Positions 43,235 to 52,947 of a DNA stretch of 64,000 bases are shown here, in pieces. Both the position numbers and the translations under genes were made by a program. The stretch is from positions 1,550,001-1,614,000 of the forward strand of contig OY762070.1 in assembly GCA_963665195.1 (NCBI GenBank), in the 5' to 3' direction. The DNA comes from VXYL01 sp963665195 (GTDB taxonomy: Bacteria > Pseudomonadota > Gammaproteobacteria > Pseudomonadales > Azotimanducaceae). The notes under the pieces are model-generated. The model did not search any database and was not told the origin of the DNA. It saw nothing but the letters and a program-made list of their open reading frames with translations. Numbering within the stretch: position 1 is the stretch's first letter; every line of letters begins with the position of its first letter.

Positions 43235-45164
43235 TCATTGCCCTTCGTCCCGCCTAGCGGCTCGGGCGTAGCGCAGCGCCCGCATCGAGTCGCGGCCATT
43301 CCAATGGCGGTGGAGCGACACGGCCGCGCGCCTGAGTTGCTCCGCGTCGCTCATGCGCAGGTAAAGGTCCTCCGCGAAGTCGACGTCTTCATGCACGTAG
43401 CGTTCGATGAGTGCGCGGCGCACCGCGTCGCGCGATCGCGCCGAGCGCACCAGGCGCACGCTCGCGGCGGCTGCATCGCGATCATGGCGGGACCAGACCA
43501 AGAAAACGCTTTGGTAGAGCTCGCGCCGGCGGTCCGCATCGGTCAGATCAGCGATCCACCGCACGGCGGCAACAAGGATCCTGCGCTGCCCATGCGGTCG
43601 TCAACGCACTCTGCGCACGACGGCTCGCGTCGGGATCGGCTAGGCGTCCGACCAACCTCGCCGCACGCTCAGGGGATTCCTGCGCGAACGCGCCGATGGC
43701 CGAACTCGCCGCACCGTGCAACGTGTCCGGCTGGCTGAGCAGCCAGCTCACCGCGGCGGCCGCGTCCGCCTTGCCCCAGACGCGCAGCACGCTATGCAAC
43801 GCCGGCAGCCGGTCGTAGTCTGGGAGCGCGTCGTCGCCAGCCACCCAGGTCGCCGCCTCGTGCGGCTTGCTACGCGCCCACTCGGCCAGCACGTAGCCGA
43901 TGCCTTCCTGGCGCTCGACGCCGCGCAATTCCAGGACTCGCGCCAGCGCGGCCCGCGGAGCGACCTCCGCCATGCGCCGCAACGGCACGCCCAGCATCAC
44001 CCGGCGGTCCATCGACCGAGGCTGGGCCATGACCCAGTCGAACGCGGCGAACGGGTCTTGATCTGCCAGCCGGTTCACGGCCTGCCGGCCCACCCACGCC
44101 GCCCGCCCGATGTCGATGCCCGACAACGCGGCCAGCGCCGCCGGCGGATCCTGCCGGCCCCAAGCCGTCACCGCGGCAGCCGTCACTTGCTGCCGCTCCG
44201 GTCCGGCGAAGCGTTCCGCGAAAGCCAGCGCCTTCTCTGGCGATTGCTCGGCAATGGCAGTAGCGACCGCCGCCGCCATCCGCACGCGCTGCGACGATGC
44301 AGGTCGGGCCAGCACAGCGGCGGCAGCGGCTTGGAGGTCTTCTTGCGCCCACCGGCGCATCAACGCCTGCAGCCACGTCCGCGTCTGCGCGAGTTCCATG
44401 CGCTCGATGGCGGCGAGGGCAGCTTCGGGGTCGCGCACGAGCCAAGCATGGCCCACTTGGAACACTGCCCGGGTACGCGCCTCGCCCGCTTCCGCGGCCA
44501 CTGCCTCCTGCCATGCGAGCGCTGGATCCGCGTCGAGCATCGCGTCGGCCCTCATGCGCCGCAACGTTTCCTGCGCGGAGAAGCTCTCGGCGATCCCCGT
44601 CCGCCGTTCGTCGCTCAAGTGTTCGGTGACGGACAGAATCGACGCCCCAGCCCGGCGACGCGCTCCTCCGACCAGGCCGTCGGCGGCGATCAGCGCCGAG
44701 TCGACATCGTGCTCCGCCCATGCCTGGAACAGGGCGCCCACAAAGACCGTCTCGCCCTGCCCGTGGGCCATGATCCGCGCCAGCGCCCGCTCTGGGGCGA
44801 CTTCCGCATAGCGGCTGTAGATGATGGACTTCGCGGCCTCGGCTTCCCGGCGCGGCAACGCATCCGCCTCGGCAAGCAGATGGTCAAGAAACCCGGCGTC
44901 CGCGAAACGAACGAGTTCGTGGAGCTTGGCGGCGCGCTCGAAACCGCGCGCGTCTTTCAGCATGGCGGCGAGAATGCGGCTCTCGGACGGCGCGACCACC
45001 AACCCGACAACCGGGGCATCGCCCGGCCGCTCCGATGGCAGCTGCATGGGCGGCACGGCACCGGCGACATCCAAGAACTCGGGTCTCGCAAGGCTCACGT
45101 ACAGCCAGACGGCTGCCGCACCGACCAGCACGCCTACCGTCATGCCGAACAACCACTTCTTCAT
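43235..45164 (-). pseudogene. Alpha-solenoid paralogue B, frameshifted
   Basis: Similar to paralogue A over its whole length, with an N-terminal anchor (MKKWLFGMTVGVLVGAAAVWLY), the TPR/HEAT-like repeats and the C-terminal F-A-E-D-L-Y-L-R block. The frame is broken near 43574-43578. The expected D-P-x-A-A-V-R-W-I-A-D is split because the minus strand reads GATCCTTGTTGCCGCC; removing one T restores it. Without the shift it would be 642 residues; with it, the product stops at 43548 after 538 residues and loses its last 109 or so. A true mutation and an assembly error cannot be told apart here. Confidence 0.8.
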
Positions 45165-45200
45165 GCGATCACTCTCAACTCGCCGACTCGAACAACAACG

Positions 45201-46793
45201 CTAGCCGTGCTCTTCGCCGAGGCCGGCGGCATCCCGGTAGCGTCGGGCGCGTCGGGGGTCGCGGTCTCGCCAATGGTGGTGGAGCAGCATGGCGGCCCCG
45301 CGCAGTTCTTCCGCGTCATTGATGCGCAGGTAGAGGTCCTCCGCGAAGTCCGCATCGGAGTCGACCGCGGTTTCGATCAGTTCCCGCCGCGCCATGTCGC
45401 GGTCCTTGCCCGGGCGCAGCAGTGAGATGCTCTCGGCCGCGGACTCTCGATCGTGGTACGCCCAAATCTCGAATACCAGCGAGTAAAGGGTGCGGCGCTC
45501 CGCCACGTCGGCCAGATCGGCGACCCAGCGCAGTGCCGAGGCCGGGTCCTGGTCGGCCCAGTTCCGTACCAGCGCGAATCGTGCAGAACTGCGGTCGACT
45601 GGGTCGGGCAGGCGCTCGACGATCCCTGCTGCGCGGCTGGGCGAGTCGTCGGCGACTTCATCGATCACCGTAGTCACGGCGTCGTGCCACCCTTGCGGCT
45701 GCGCAAGAAGCCAGTCCAGCGCCGCGTCCGCGTCCACGTCGGCCCAGACGCGCAGCACGCGCCACAGCGCGGCAAGCCGTTCGTCGCGAGTGAGGCGATC
45801 ATTGCCGCCGATCCAATCCGCCGCCGCCCGGTGATCCCTTTTCGCCCAAGCGCCGAGGACCTCGGCGATGCCCTGCTCCCGCTCCCTGCCGCGCAGGCTC
45901 TGGGCCCGGGTCAAGGCGTCTTCAGGGGCTCGCCAGGCCATCTCTTCGAGCACCCGCACGACGAGAGTCTCGCGATGGCGAGCTCGCGGCTGCGCCATGA
46001 GCCAGTCGAACGCCGCGCTGGCGTCGCGCTCCGCCCAAGTGGCGACGACTTGCTGCGCGACGCTGAAGAAGGCTGGCACGCCACGCGCCGCCAGCGCCTC
46101 CATCGCGGCGCGCGGGTCCTGCTCCGACCACCCCGAAAAGGCGTAGTAGGCGGCGCGCTGACGTTCCCTGCCGCCCAGTCGATCCGCGAATCGCAGTGCT
46201 GCCTGAGGCGAGTTCTGGGCCATCAACTCCGCCAAGTCCCCCACCCAGTTCACGCGTTCGGACGATGCCGGCTGCGCCAGCACCCACGCGGTGGCGCCTT
46301 GCAGGTCCTTGCGCGCCCAGCGGCCGAGCGCCGCAGAACGCCAGTGCGGCGCGTGACGAGGGCCTACGGCGTCGAGCGCGTCAAGGGCGGCTTGCGGATC
46401 CTCATCGAGCCAGCTGACGGCGATGTTCCAGAGCCTGCGCGAGACGGCTTCGCTCGGCTCGAGGGCGACGGCTTCCTGCCACGCCGATGCGGGTTCCAGG
46501 TCGCGGTCCGTGTCCGCTCCGATAGCCACCGGGACATCCTCTTCGGAGGAACTTGCGGCGATCTCCAGGCGTCGTTCGTCGTTCGCATCCTCCGCGTCAG
46601 CCGCCCCGACGGATTTCGCCGCGCCATGTGGCTGCGCGGGCACTGGCTCGGCGGATTGCGCGGCGCGCAACGCTGGCGCGGCGACCGAAGCGGATGGAGA
46701 GTCATGTGCCGAGGCGTACAGCCAGCCGCCGATCGCCCCGACAACGACCCCCACGGCAATTCCTGCCGCTAGGCCGGACAACCACTGCTTCAT
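45201..46793 (-). CDS. Alpha-solenoid paralogue C, shortened form
   Basis: 530 residues with an intact frame. The anchor MKQWLSGLAAGIAVGVVVGAIGGWLY and all C-terminal repeats are kept. The conserved N-terminal block of about 110 residues found in A, B and D (ending in AAKSII-x-x-RYAEV...ILSVTEH) is missing; the linker runs into ERRLEIAASSSEED and then the W-x-x-A-V repeats. This looks like an in-frame internal deletion that preserved the rest. It lies between B and D with gaps of 36 and 21 bases. Function unknown; no family name recognised. Confidence 0.82.
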   Translation of the reverse strand: MKQWLSGLAAGIAVGVVVGAIGGWLYASAHDSPSASVAAPALRAAQSAEPVPAQPHGAAKSVGAADAEDANDERRLEIAASSSEEDVPVAIGADTDRDLEPASAWQEAVALEPSEAVSRRLWNIAVSWLDEDPQAALDALDAVGPRHAPHWRSAALGRWARKDLQGATAWVLAQPASSERVNWVGDLAELMAQNSPQAALRFADRLGGRERQRAAYYAFSGWSEQDPRAAMEALAARGVPAFFSVAQQVVATWAERDASAAFDWLMAQPRARHRETLVVRVLEEMAWRAPEDALTRAQSLRGREREQGIAEVLGAWAKRDHRAAADWIGGNDRLTRDERLAALWRVLRVWADVDADAALDWLLAQPQGWHDAVTTVIDEVADDSPSRAAGIVERLPDPVDRSSARFALVRNWADQDPASALRWVADLADVAERRTLYSLVFEIWAYHDRESAAESISLLRPGKDRDMARRELIETAVDSDADFAEDLYLRINDAEELRGAAMLLHHHWRDRDPRRARRYRDAAGLGEEHG

Positions 46794-46814
46794 GCGATCG
46801 TCCCAAGCGCGCGA

Positions 46815-48766
46815 CTAGCCGCGCTCGTCGTCGAGGCCGGCGGCGCGCTGGTAGCGGCGGGCGCGTTGCGGATCGCGGTCCTCCCAATAGTGGTAGAGCG
46901 ACGCCGCCGCCTGGCGCAGTTCGTCGGCGTCGTTGATGCGCAGGTAGAGCTCCTCGGCGAAGTCCACATCTTCGTATACCACCGTCTGGACCAGATCGCA
47001 GCGCACGGCGTCGCGGTCCTTGCCGGCACGAAGCAGGCGGATGCTCTGCGCGGCCGCGTCGCGGTCTTCGCGAGCCCAGGCGCGGAACACGTCCGCGTAG
47101 AGACCGCGTCTCTCCTCGGCGTCGGCGACAGCGCCAACCCAGCGCACGGCAGCGCGCGGATCCGAGTCGGCCCAATGCGAGACGAGCGTGCTGCGCGCGC
47201 TGCTGCGCACCTCGGGGTCCGACAGCCGCTCCACGAGCCGCGCGGCGCGCTCCGGGGCATCGTCGGCCAAGGCGCTGATGACGCTGCTGGCGGCCTCATG
47301 CCAGGACTGCGGCTGAGCGAGCAGCCAGTTCAGGGCGGCTGGCGCATCCGCCTCGCCCCAGACATGCAGGACGCTGTGCAGCGCCGACCGAAGTTCCGCT
47401 TGGGAGAGCGTGTCGGCGCCGGCAATCCACCTGGCCGCCGCCCGGTGATCGCTGCGCGCCCACTCGGAGAGCACCGCGTCGATGCTCTGCTCCCGCTCGT
47501 TGCTGCGCAGTTCCTGGGCTCGATCCAAAGCGTCGCGCGGCGCGACTTTGGCCATCTCGGAGAGCGCGGAACGCAGCAGGTACTGCCGCCGCGACGAAGT
47601 CGGCTGCGCCAATACCCAGTCGAACGCCGCATACGGGTCGTGCTGCGCCAGATTCCCCACGAGGTGCTGGTCCACCCACTCGTTGAGCGGGATGTCGCGC
47701 TCCGTCCACGCGGCAAGAGCCGCCGGCGGATCCAACTGGCTCCAGAGCATCATGACATTGCTGGCGGCTTCCCTGCGTTCGTCGCCGCTGAACTGATAGG
47801 CAAGTCGAGCGCCTCCTCGGGCGAGTTCTGCGCGATGCCGATGGCCATGCCCTGGACCATCTGCACTCGCTCGGCGGAGGCCGGCTGCGCGAGCACCCAG
47901 GCAAGAGCCGCTTCCCGGTCCTTCTGCACCCACTCGGCCGTCAGCGAACTGCGCAGCGCCATGGCCTGTTCGGAGGCCAGGTCGTCAACCGCGCGCAGGG
48001 CGGCTCCCGGGTCGCTCTGCAGCCAGCGGCGAGCGACATGCCAGAGCGTCTGGAATCGCGCTTGGCCCGGTTCGCTGGCGATCGCCTCGCGCCATGCAAG
48101 GGCCGGGTCGACTTCAAGGGCCTCGTCGGCCTTCATGCGTTCCAGCGTGCCTTGGGCCGAAAACTCCTCGGCGATCAACGTGCGCTGATCGTCGGCAAGG
48201 CGTTCGGTTACCGACAGGATGGCCGCCCCGGCGCTGCGGCGGTGCGCCAAGCCGAGGGTCTCGGCGGCAGCGACCGCGGCGTCCACATCGTGCTTCGTCC
48301 AAGCACGGAACAGTCCGCTCAGGAAACGCTCCTCTCCGCGCGCCGTCATGCGCGCCAGGGCGCGTTCGGGATCGACCTCGGCGTAGCGGCCGAAGATGAT
48401 GGACTTCGCGGCGTTGCCTTCGCGCCGCGGGCGCAGCGTGTCGGCTTCGTCGAGCAGGGCGTCGAGATAGTCGGCGTCCGCGTGGCGGATCAGGTTGTAG
48501 AGCATCACCGTCTGCTCGAAATCGCTCGGGATGTCCATCATCGCGGCGAGTACGCCGACTTCGGGAAGCGGCTCGGCGACCGCCTCCTCGCTTGGCGCAC
48601 TCGGCGCGTCAGCTTGCCGCGGTGCCGGCAGGCTCGTCGGGGAAACGAAGGGCTTGGCGCCGGGCGCAGGCGGTGCTTCGATGAGGTGCGCAGCGTAGAA
48701 CCACGCCGTTGCCGCCGATCCGGCGACGACGCCGATCACGATGCCCGCCAGCAGCCACTTCAGCAT
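46815..48766 (-). pseudogene. Alpha-solenoid paralogue D, frameshifted
   Basis: 650 residues if one base is restored, nearly the length of paralogue A and with the same order: anchor (MLKWLLAGIVIGVVAGSAATAW), N-terminal block with AAKSIIFGRYAEV, repeats, and the C-terminal FAEELYLRINDADEL segment. Near 47801-47808 the minus strand reads GAGGCGCTCGACTTGCC where EALDLAYQFSGDER requires one extra C. As given, translation stops at 47750 after 338 residues, while the second frame is open to 46815. It is the first of the four paralogues in the run, 21 bases after the aminotransferase. Confidence 0.8.
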
Positions 48767-48787
48767 TGCGACTCCCCGTTTCGGCGC

Positions 48788-49939
48788 CTACCCGTCGAAC
48801 AGCCCCTCGAAGCGCGGTTTCTCGTTGCTCGTACGCGCCTCGCGCAGGCACTGCGCCAGGATCGGCATGCCATCCCTGATGTCCGCATCCGGCACATGCC
48901 CGAAGGCGAGGCGCAGGTACGGCACCTGCTCGCCGTGGATGTGGAAGTTCGACCCGGATGCATAGTAGAAGTTGCGCTCGGCGGTGAGGCGGGCGAGCTT
49001 GTCCTGATCCACATCGTCCGGGAAGCGCACCCAGACGAAGAGGCCGCCCGATGGGTTCGAGGAGACGCAGACATCGCCGCCCGCCTCCGCCAGACCGTCC
49101 ACCACCAGATTCTTCTTCACCTTGAGTGATTCGTTCAGCTCCTCCGTGAGGGACCAGACGCCGTCCCTGTAGAGCTCGGCGACCACGCCGGCGGCCAGAT
49201 AGTTGCCGCCGGCATCGTGGCGGCGGGCGAGGATGCGTTCGAGCAGCTTCGGCTTGGCGTAGAGGTAGCCAAGGCGCAGGCCAGGCGCGAGGATCTTGGA
49301 GAGCGAGCACATGTAGACGATGTCCTCGTAGTCCGAGAGGGCGTAGAGCGCTGGCGGCTTGTCGCCGTCGTAGTGGACGTCGCCGTAGCAGTTGTCTTCG
49401 ATGATCGGGATGCCGCGCTCGGCGGCGATGTCGATCAGCATTCGCCGTCGCTTGAGGGAGAGATTGGCACCGGTGGGGTTCTGGTAGGTGGTGAGCGCAT
49501 AGATGAACTTCGGCTTGCGCGTCTCGCCGAGCTCGTCGAGGGTGGCTTCCAGGAGGTCCACGCGCATGCCGTCCTCGTCCACGGGGACGCCGACCATGTC
49601 GATGCCGAGGGTGCGGTAGGCGGCGATGGTGCCGGAGTAGGTGACCTCCTCGCAGATCACGGTGTCGCCCGGCTGCGTGAGCGCTTCGGCGGTGAGCGTG
49701 ACCGCCTGCATGGAGCCGTTCATCAGCGCGATGGCGTCCGGGTCCACCGCCACGCCTTCGCGCTCGGATTCGCGCCGGGCCATGGCCGTGCGCAGGCCCG
49801 GGTGGCCCAGCTTGCCGGGGTATTCGGTGAGCACCGCGTACTCCCGGGCGATGGCGGCGTGGGCCGCGGCCTGCACGCGGTCGACCGGGAAGGTCTCCGG
49901 GTTCGTGCGGCCGACGGCGAAGTCGAAGCGTCTGGCCAT
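48788..49939 (-). CDS. Class I/II PLP-dependent aminotransferase
   Basis: 383 residues from ATG 49939. TYQNPTGANLS binds PLP, IEDNCYGDVHY has the Asp/Tyr pair, and MCSLSKILAPGLRLGY the Schiff-base Lys. It resembles the aminotransferase half of MocR/2-aminoadipate-type enzymes without the GntR helix-turn-helix domain. It begins 2 bases after the isomerase stop and is followed 21 bases later by solenoid paralogue D, so it is central to the long minus-strand run. Substrate unknown. Confidence 0.88.
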   Translation of the reverse strand: MARRFDFAVGRTNPETFPVDRVQAAAHAAIAREYAVLTEYPGKLGHPGLRTAMARRESEREGVAVDPDAIALMNGSMQAVTLTAEALTQPGDTVICEEVTYSGTIAAYRTLGIDMVGVPVDEDGMRVDLLEATLDELGETRKPKFIYALTTYQNPTGANLSLKRRRMLIDIAAERGIPIIEDNCYGDVHYDGDKPPALYALSDYEDIVYMCSLSKILAPGLRLGYLYAKPKLLERILARRHDAGGNYLAAGVVAELYRDGVWSLTEELNESLKVKKNLVVDGLAEAGGDVCVSSNPSGGLFVWVRFPDDVDQDKLARLTAERNFYYASGSNFHIHGEQVPYLRLAFGHVPDADIRDGMPILAQCLREARTSNEKPRFEGLFDG

Positions 49940-49941
49940 CG

Positions 49942-50706
49942 TCAAGCCGCCCGGCCCGTCGCGAGGCCATTCGCCGTCAGGTAGGAGTGGCTGCCTTCCA
50001 CGGCCGTCATCATGTCCGTGTCGCACGCATCGAGTTCCACGATGACCCACTCAAGCACGTTCGGGTCCGCGGCGGCGATTACGCCCGCGATGTCCATGCG
50101 CCCATCGCCTACCGCAACATGCGCCTTGCCCTCTTCGAGAGGCCCATCCTTGATGTGCAGGAGCGGCACGCGCTCCTTCACGCGCTCGATCTGCTGCGCC
50201 ACATCGACGCGGCCGAAGTTCGCGGCCCAGTAGGTATCCACCTCGAAGTGCACACCCGGACAGCGCTCGGCGATGTGCTCGAAGCCGAGCTTGCCGTCGA
50301 TCACGTTGAACTCCCACCAGTGGTTGTGCAGGAACAGCTCGATGCCGTGCGGCGCGAGGCCGTCGACCAGGCCGTTGACGGTATCCGCGGTGCGCTTCAC
50401 GGCATCCATGTCCCGGAAGTCGTCCGGGCCGAATCCGCCCGCGGCGCGCTTAAGGCCTAAGCCGCTCACGGTGTCCACCACTTCGCCGATGCCGGTCCGG
50501 TTCGCCCACGGGTGGTGGCTGGACGACACGGCCATGCCGAGGTTCTCCACCTGCGCCCTGAACGCCGCCGGGGTTTTGCCGAACAGGGCGAACGGTTCGA
50601 CGCCCGCATAGCCGATGGCGGCGAGGCGTTCGAGCACGGCGTCGAAGTCCTGCGCGGACTCCTCGCGCAGGGAGTAGAGCTGTACGGAAATGGGTTTGGC
50701 GTTCAT
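49942..50706 (-). CDS. Sugar phosphate isomerase/epimerase (AP endonuclease 2-type TIM barrel)
   Basis: 254 residues. The xylose-isomerase-like barrel shows the metal site in ELFLHNHWWEF, HFEVDTYWA, LLHIKDG and WVIVELDACD, in the usual E...H/D...H...E order. Starts MNAKPISVQLYSLREE, typical for bacterial members. Such enzymes interconvert keto sugars or inosose derivatives. Flanked by an MFS transporter (66 bases upstream) and an aminotransferase (2 bases downstream), it probably belongs to an uptake-and-catabolism unit for a sugar or amino-sugar-like compound. Confidence 0.88.
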   Translation of the reverse strand: MNAKPISVQLYSLREESAQDFDAVLERLAAIGYAGVEPFALFGKTPAAFRAQVENLGMAVSSSHHPWANRTGIGEVVDTVSGLGLKRAAGGFGPDDFRDMDAVKRTADTVNGLVDGLAPHGIELFLHNHWWEFNVIDGKLGFEHIAERCPGVHFEVDTYWAANFGRVDVAQQIERVKERVPLLHIKDGPLEEGKAHVAVGDGRMDIAGVIAAADPNVLEWVIVELDACDTDMMTAVEGSHSYLTANGLATGRAA

Positions 50707-50772
50707 CGCGATGCCGATGGGCCTTGCGTGGCTGATCGAAGACTCAATGCTAGCCGTTCGGCGGTGCCCGGG

Positions 50773-52224
50773 CTACGACGCCGCTGGCGACGGGACGCTG
50801 CCCGCATCCGACTCGCCGATCGACGCCGCCCGCTCCTCCTTCACGAACAGCATCATCACGACGCCAACGCCAAGCAGGATCAGCACCGAGGCGAAGCCGA
50901 TGCGCTGGCTGTCGAACATGCCGGTGGCGAACGCCACCATGATCGGCGCGACGAAGGCCGTCGCCTGGCCGGACAGCGCATACAGGCCGAAGAACTTGGT
51001 CATCTCGTCCTGCGGCGCGATGCGCGCCAGCATGGTGCGGCTGTTGGCGTAGGCGGAGGTGATGAAGAGCGCGAACAGCACCGACACGCAGAGATAGGCG
51101 ATCTCCGGCAGGGTCTGGAAGAATGCGAAGTCCCACACCGGCCGGTCCAGGCCCTCGAACGGAATGAAGAAGATGGTGGTGGGCGTGATGGAGACCGCCG
51201 CCAAGAGGGCCACGAAGTTGCCGGCGATGGTGAAGATGATGGCCTTCTTCGAGCCGAAGATGTCGTCCAGCCAGCCGCCGATGAAGCCGGCCGCGATGGC
51301 GAATACGGTGAGGAAGACGCCCACCAGCAGCCGTTCCGCGCCGCCCCAGTCGAAGATGCCGGCCGCGTAGATCATGTAGAAGGTCATGATCGCGAGCTTG
51401 CCGTCATTGAAGAACATGCGCGCCAGCAGGTAGACGGCGATGTTGCGGTAGTGGCGCAGGTGCCAGAGCGTCTGCTTGACGTTCGCGATGCCCTCGCGGA
51501 TGGCCTGGCGCGCCCGGATGCCGCTGCCCGCCTGGTCGGGGGTGCAGAAGAACAGCGGCAGCGCGAACAGCACCAGCCACACCGCGGTGATGGGCGCGGC
51601 GATGCGGTCGTGCTCGAACATGGCGGTGTCGAGGCCGAACATCACCTGGTCCGGCAGCCAGCCCCAGTCCAAGAGGCCAGATGCCGGCAGCGCGAAGCAG
51701 TACAGCATGGCGGCGAGGATGAAGAGCGCCCCGCCATTGCCAAGCGCTAGACCCCAGCCGGACACGGTGCCGAGGCGCTGGTACGGCACTACCGACGGCA
51801 GCATCGCGTTGTGGAAAACCTCGGTGAAGGCGAATCCGGTACCGGCGACGGCGAGCGCCACGGCCAGCGTGAGGATGCCGAATCCGGCCTGCCCCGGCAC
51901 GGCCATCCACAGCAGCAGGATGGCCGGCACCATCATCGCGATGAACGCCGCGATCCACGGCTTGCGGCGCCCGACCTTGTCCGCGATAGCGCCTAGAAGC
52001 GGCGCGAGGCAGGCCGTCACGAAGCCCGCGAAGCCGTTGATGTAGCCCCAGATTTCCTGGCCGCGCACCGGATCGCCGATGACTTCGGTGGAGAAATACG
52101 GGCCGAAGATGTAGATGACGATGAGAATGTAGTAGGGATTGCGCGCCCACTCGAAGAGCGCCCAACTGACCTGCCCCAGGGTTCCGTCCTGGGTGCGCGA
52201 TTGCGTCGATTGCGTCGATTGCAT
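50773..52224 (-). CDS. MFS transporter (UMF1/Atg22-like)
   Basis: 483 residues and 12 predicted membrane helices. GAIADKVGRRKPWI is the loop 2-3 MFS signature (G-x-x-x-D-x-x-G-R-R/K), and the second-half equivalent is GGWLDDIFGSKKAI. The N-terminal STQSTQS comes from a 9-bp tandem repeat (52200-52222). The length and the FALFITSAYANSRTMLARIAP segment match the UMF1 family. It is the first gene of an 11.6-kb co-directional run, probably importing the substrate of the isomerase and aminotransferase. Its GGAGG ribosome site is partly in a GAGGC-acgc-GCCTC hairpin just before the ATG. Confidence 0.88.
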   Translation of the reverse strand: MQSTQSTQSRTQDGTLGQVSWALFEWARNPYYILIVIYIFGPYFSTEVIGDPVRGQEIWGYINGFAGFVTACLAPLLGAIADKVGRRKPWIAAFIAMMVPAILLLWMAVPGQAGFGILTLAVALAVAGTGFAFTEVFHNAMLPSVVPYQRLGTVSGWGLALGNGGALFILAAMLYCFALPASGLLDWGWLPDQVMFGLDTAMFEHDRIAAPITAVWLVLFALPLFFCTPDQAGSGIRARQAIREGIANVKQTLWHLRHYRNIAVYLLARMFFNDGKLAIMTFYMIYAAGIFDWGGAERLLVGVFLTVFAIAAGFIGGWLDDIFGSKKAIIFTIAGNFVALLAAVSITPTTIFFIPFEGLDRPVWDFAFFQTLPEIAYLCVSVLFALFITSAYANSRTMLARIAPQDEMTKFFGLYALSGQATAFVAPIMVAFATGMFDSQRIGFASVLILLGVGVVMMLFVKEERAASIGESDAGSVPSPAAS

Positions 52225-52337
52225 ATAGAGGCGCGTGCCTCCCCAACACGCGAGCGAAGCGGGCAAGACTACCGGGAACGGGCCGAAGACGCTTGACGTT
52301 CGCAGCCAGGCAGCGAGGCAGTGGCCTCGCCGGGGCA

Positions 52338-52787
52338 CTACCAGCCTTCGGCCGCCGCCGCGGCGCGCATCCTTGCCATTCGCCGGTCCTCTATGCCTCG
52401 CGTCATCTGGGGCAACCTCCGCCGGATGTCTTCGTACCGCTCGCTGAGTCGATACTCCGAACGGAACTCCGCCAGCACCAACCGTTGATGGGTGTTCGGC
52501 GACAGCATTTCGCGAGCCCAAGCCTCGGCCTCCCGCTGCACCGCGAGTTGGATGCGGCCTCGCTGATCCAAGTCGATGGGCTTGCCCGATCGAGTGCCGC
52601 GTTCAAGCCGGGTGCTCCAGAAGTCGTCCTCGGCGATGCGCACTTGCGCCACCACCTCCGCGACAGCCGTCGGCGAGACATGGACCTCTGTGCCGAGCGA
52701 CTCCAGGAAGCCGCTGAAGAACCGGCGCTGCGTGCCTTGGCAAAGCCGGTTCGCATCAAGGGAGATCCTGCTGGCGTCTACGACCAT
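52338..52787 (-). CDS. PIN-domain-like toxin candidate
   Basis: 149 residues from ATG 52787. RISLDANRLCQG matches the start of PIN domains (I-S-L-D-x-N, first metal-binding Asp). VHVSPTAVAEVVAQV contains the second acidic residue, and further acids follow (EDDFWSTRLE, DLDQRGRI). A helical C-terminus (EFRSEYRLSERYEDIRRRL) is longer than in standard VapC. PIN toxins cleave tRNA or mRNA. The first 32 bases overlap the small upstream gene, as in many toxin-antitoxin pairs. The remaining catalytic acids are less clear. Confidence 0.6.
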   Translation of the reverse strand: MVVDASRISLDANRLCQGTQRRFFSGFLESLGTEVHVSPTAVAEVVAQVRIAEDDFWSTRLERGTRSGKPIDLDQRGRIQLAVQREAEAWAREMLSPNTHQRLVLAEFRSEYRLSERYEDIRRRLPQMTRGIEDRRMARMRAAAAAEGW

Positions 52788-52947
52788 GGCGAGCCTCGGG
52801 CTCTTCCGAGGCCTCCGAATCGAGGAAGTCCAAGAGGTCCGCTTGCGCCTCACGCCGCTCCCACAGTTCCCAAGGGGTCAGTGCGAGTTCGCGATCCGTG
52901 GACTCTTCGCTCTGCGCATGGAAGGCACCAGCGTCCGTTCCGCGCAT
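52756..52947 (-). CDS. Putative antitoxin upstream of the PIN-domain gene
   Basis: 63 residues from ATG 52947 (MRGTDAGAFHAQSEESTDRELAL); an in-frame ATG at 52995 would add 16. It is rich in Glu, Asp and Ala with a helical middle (TPWELWERREAQADLLDFLDSE) and an Arg-rich tail. No known antitoxin fold is recognised. Size, charge and the 32-base overlap with the PIN-like gene are the evidence for an antitoxin role, which is inference. Confidence 0.5.
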   Translation of the reverse strand: MRGTDAGAFHAQSEESTDRELALTPWELWERREAQADLLDFLDSEASEEPEARHGRRRQQDLP

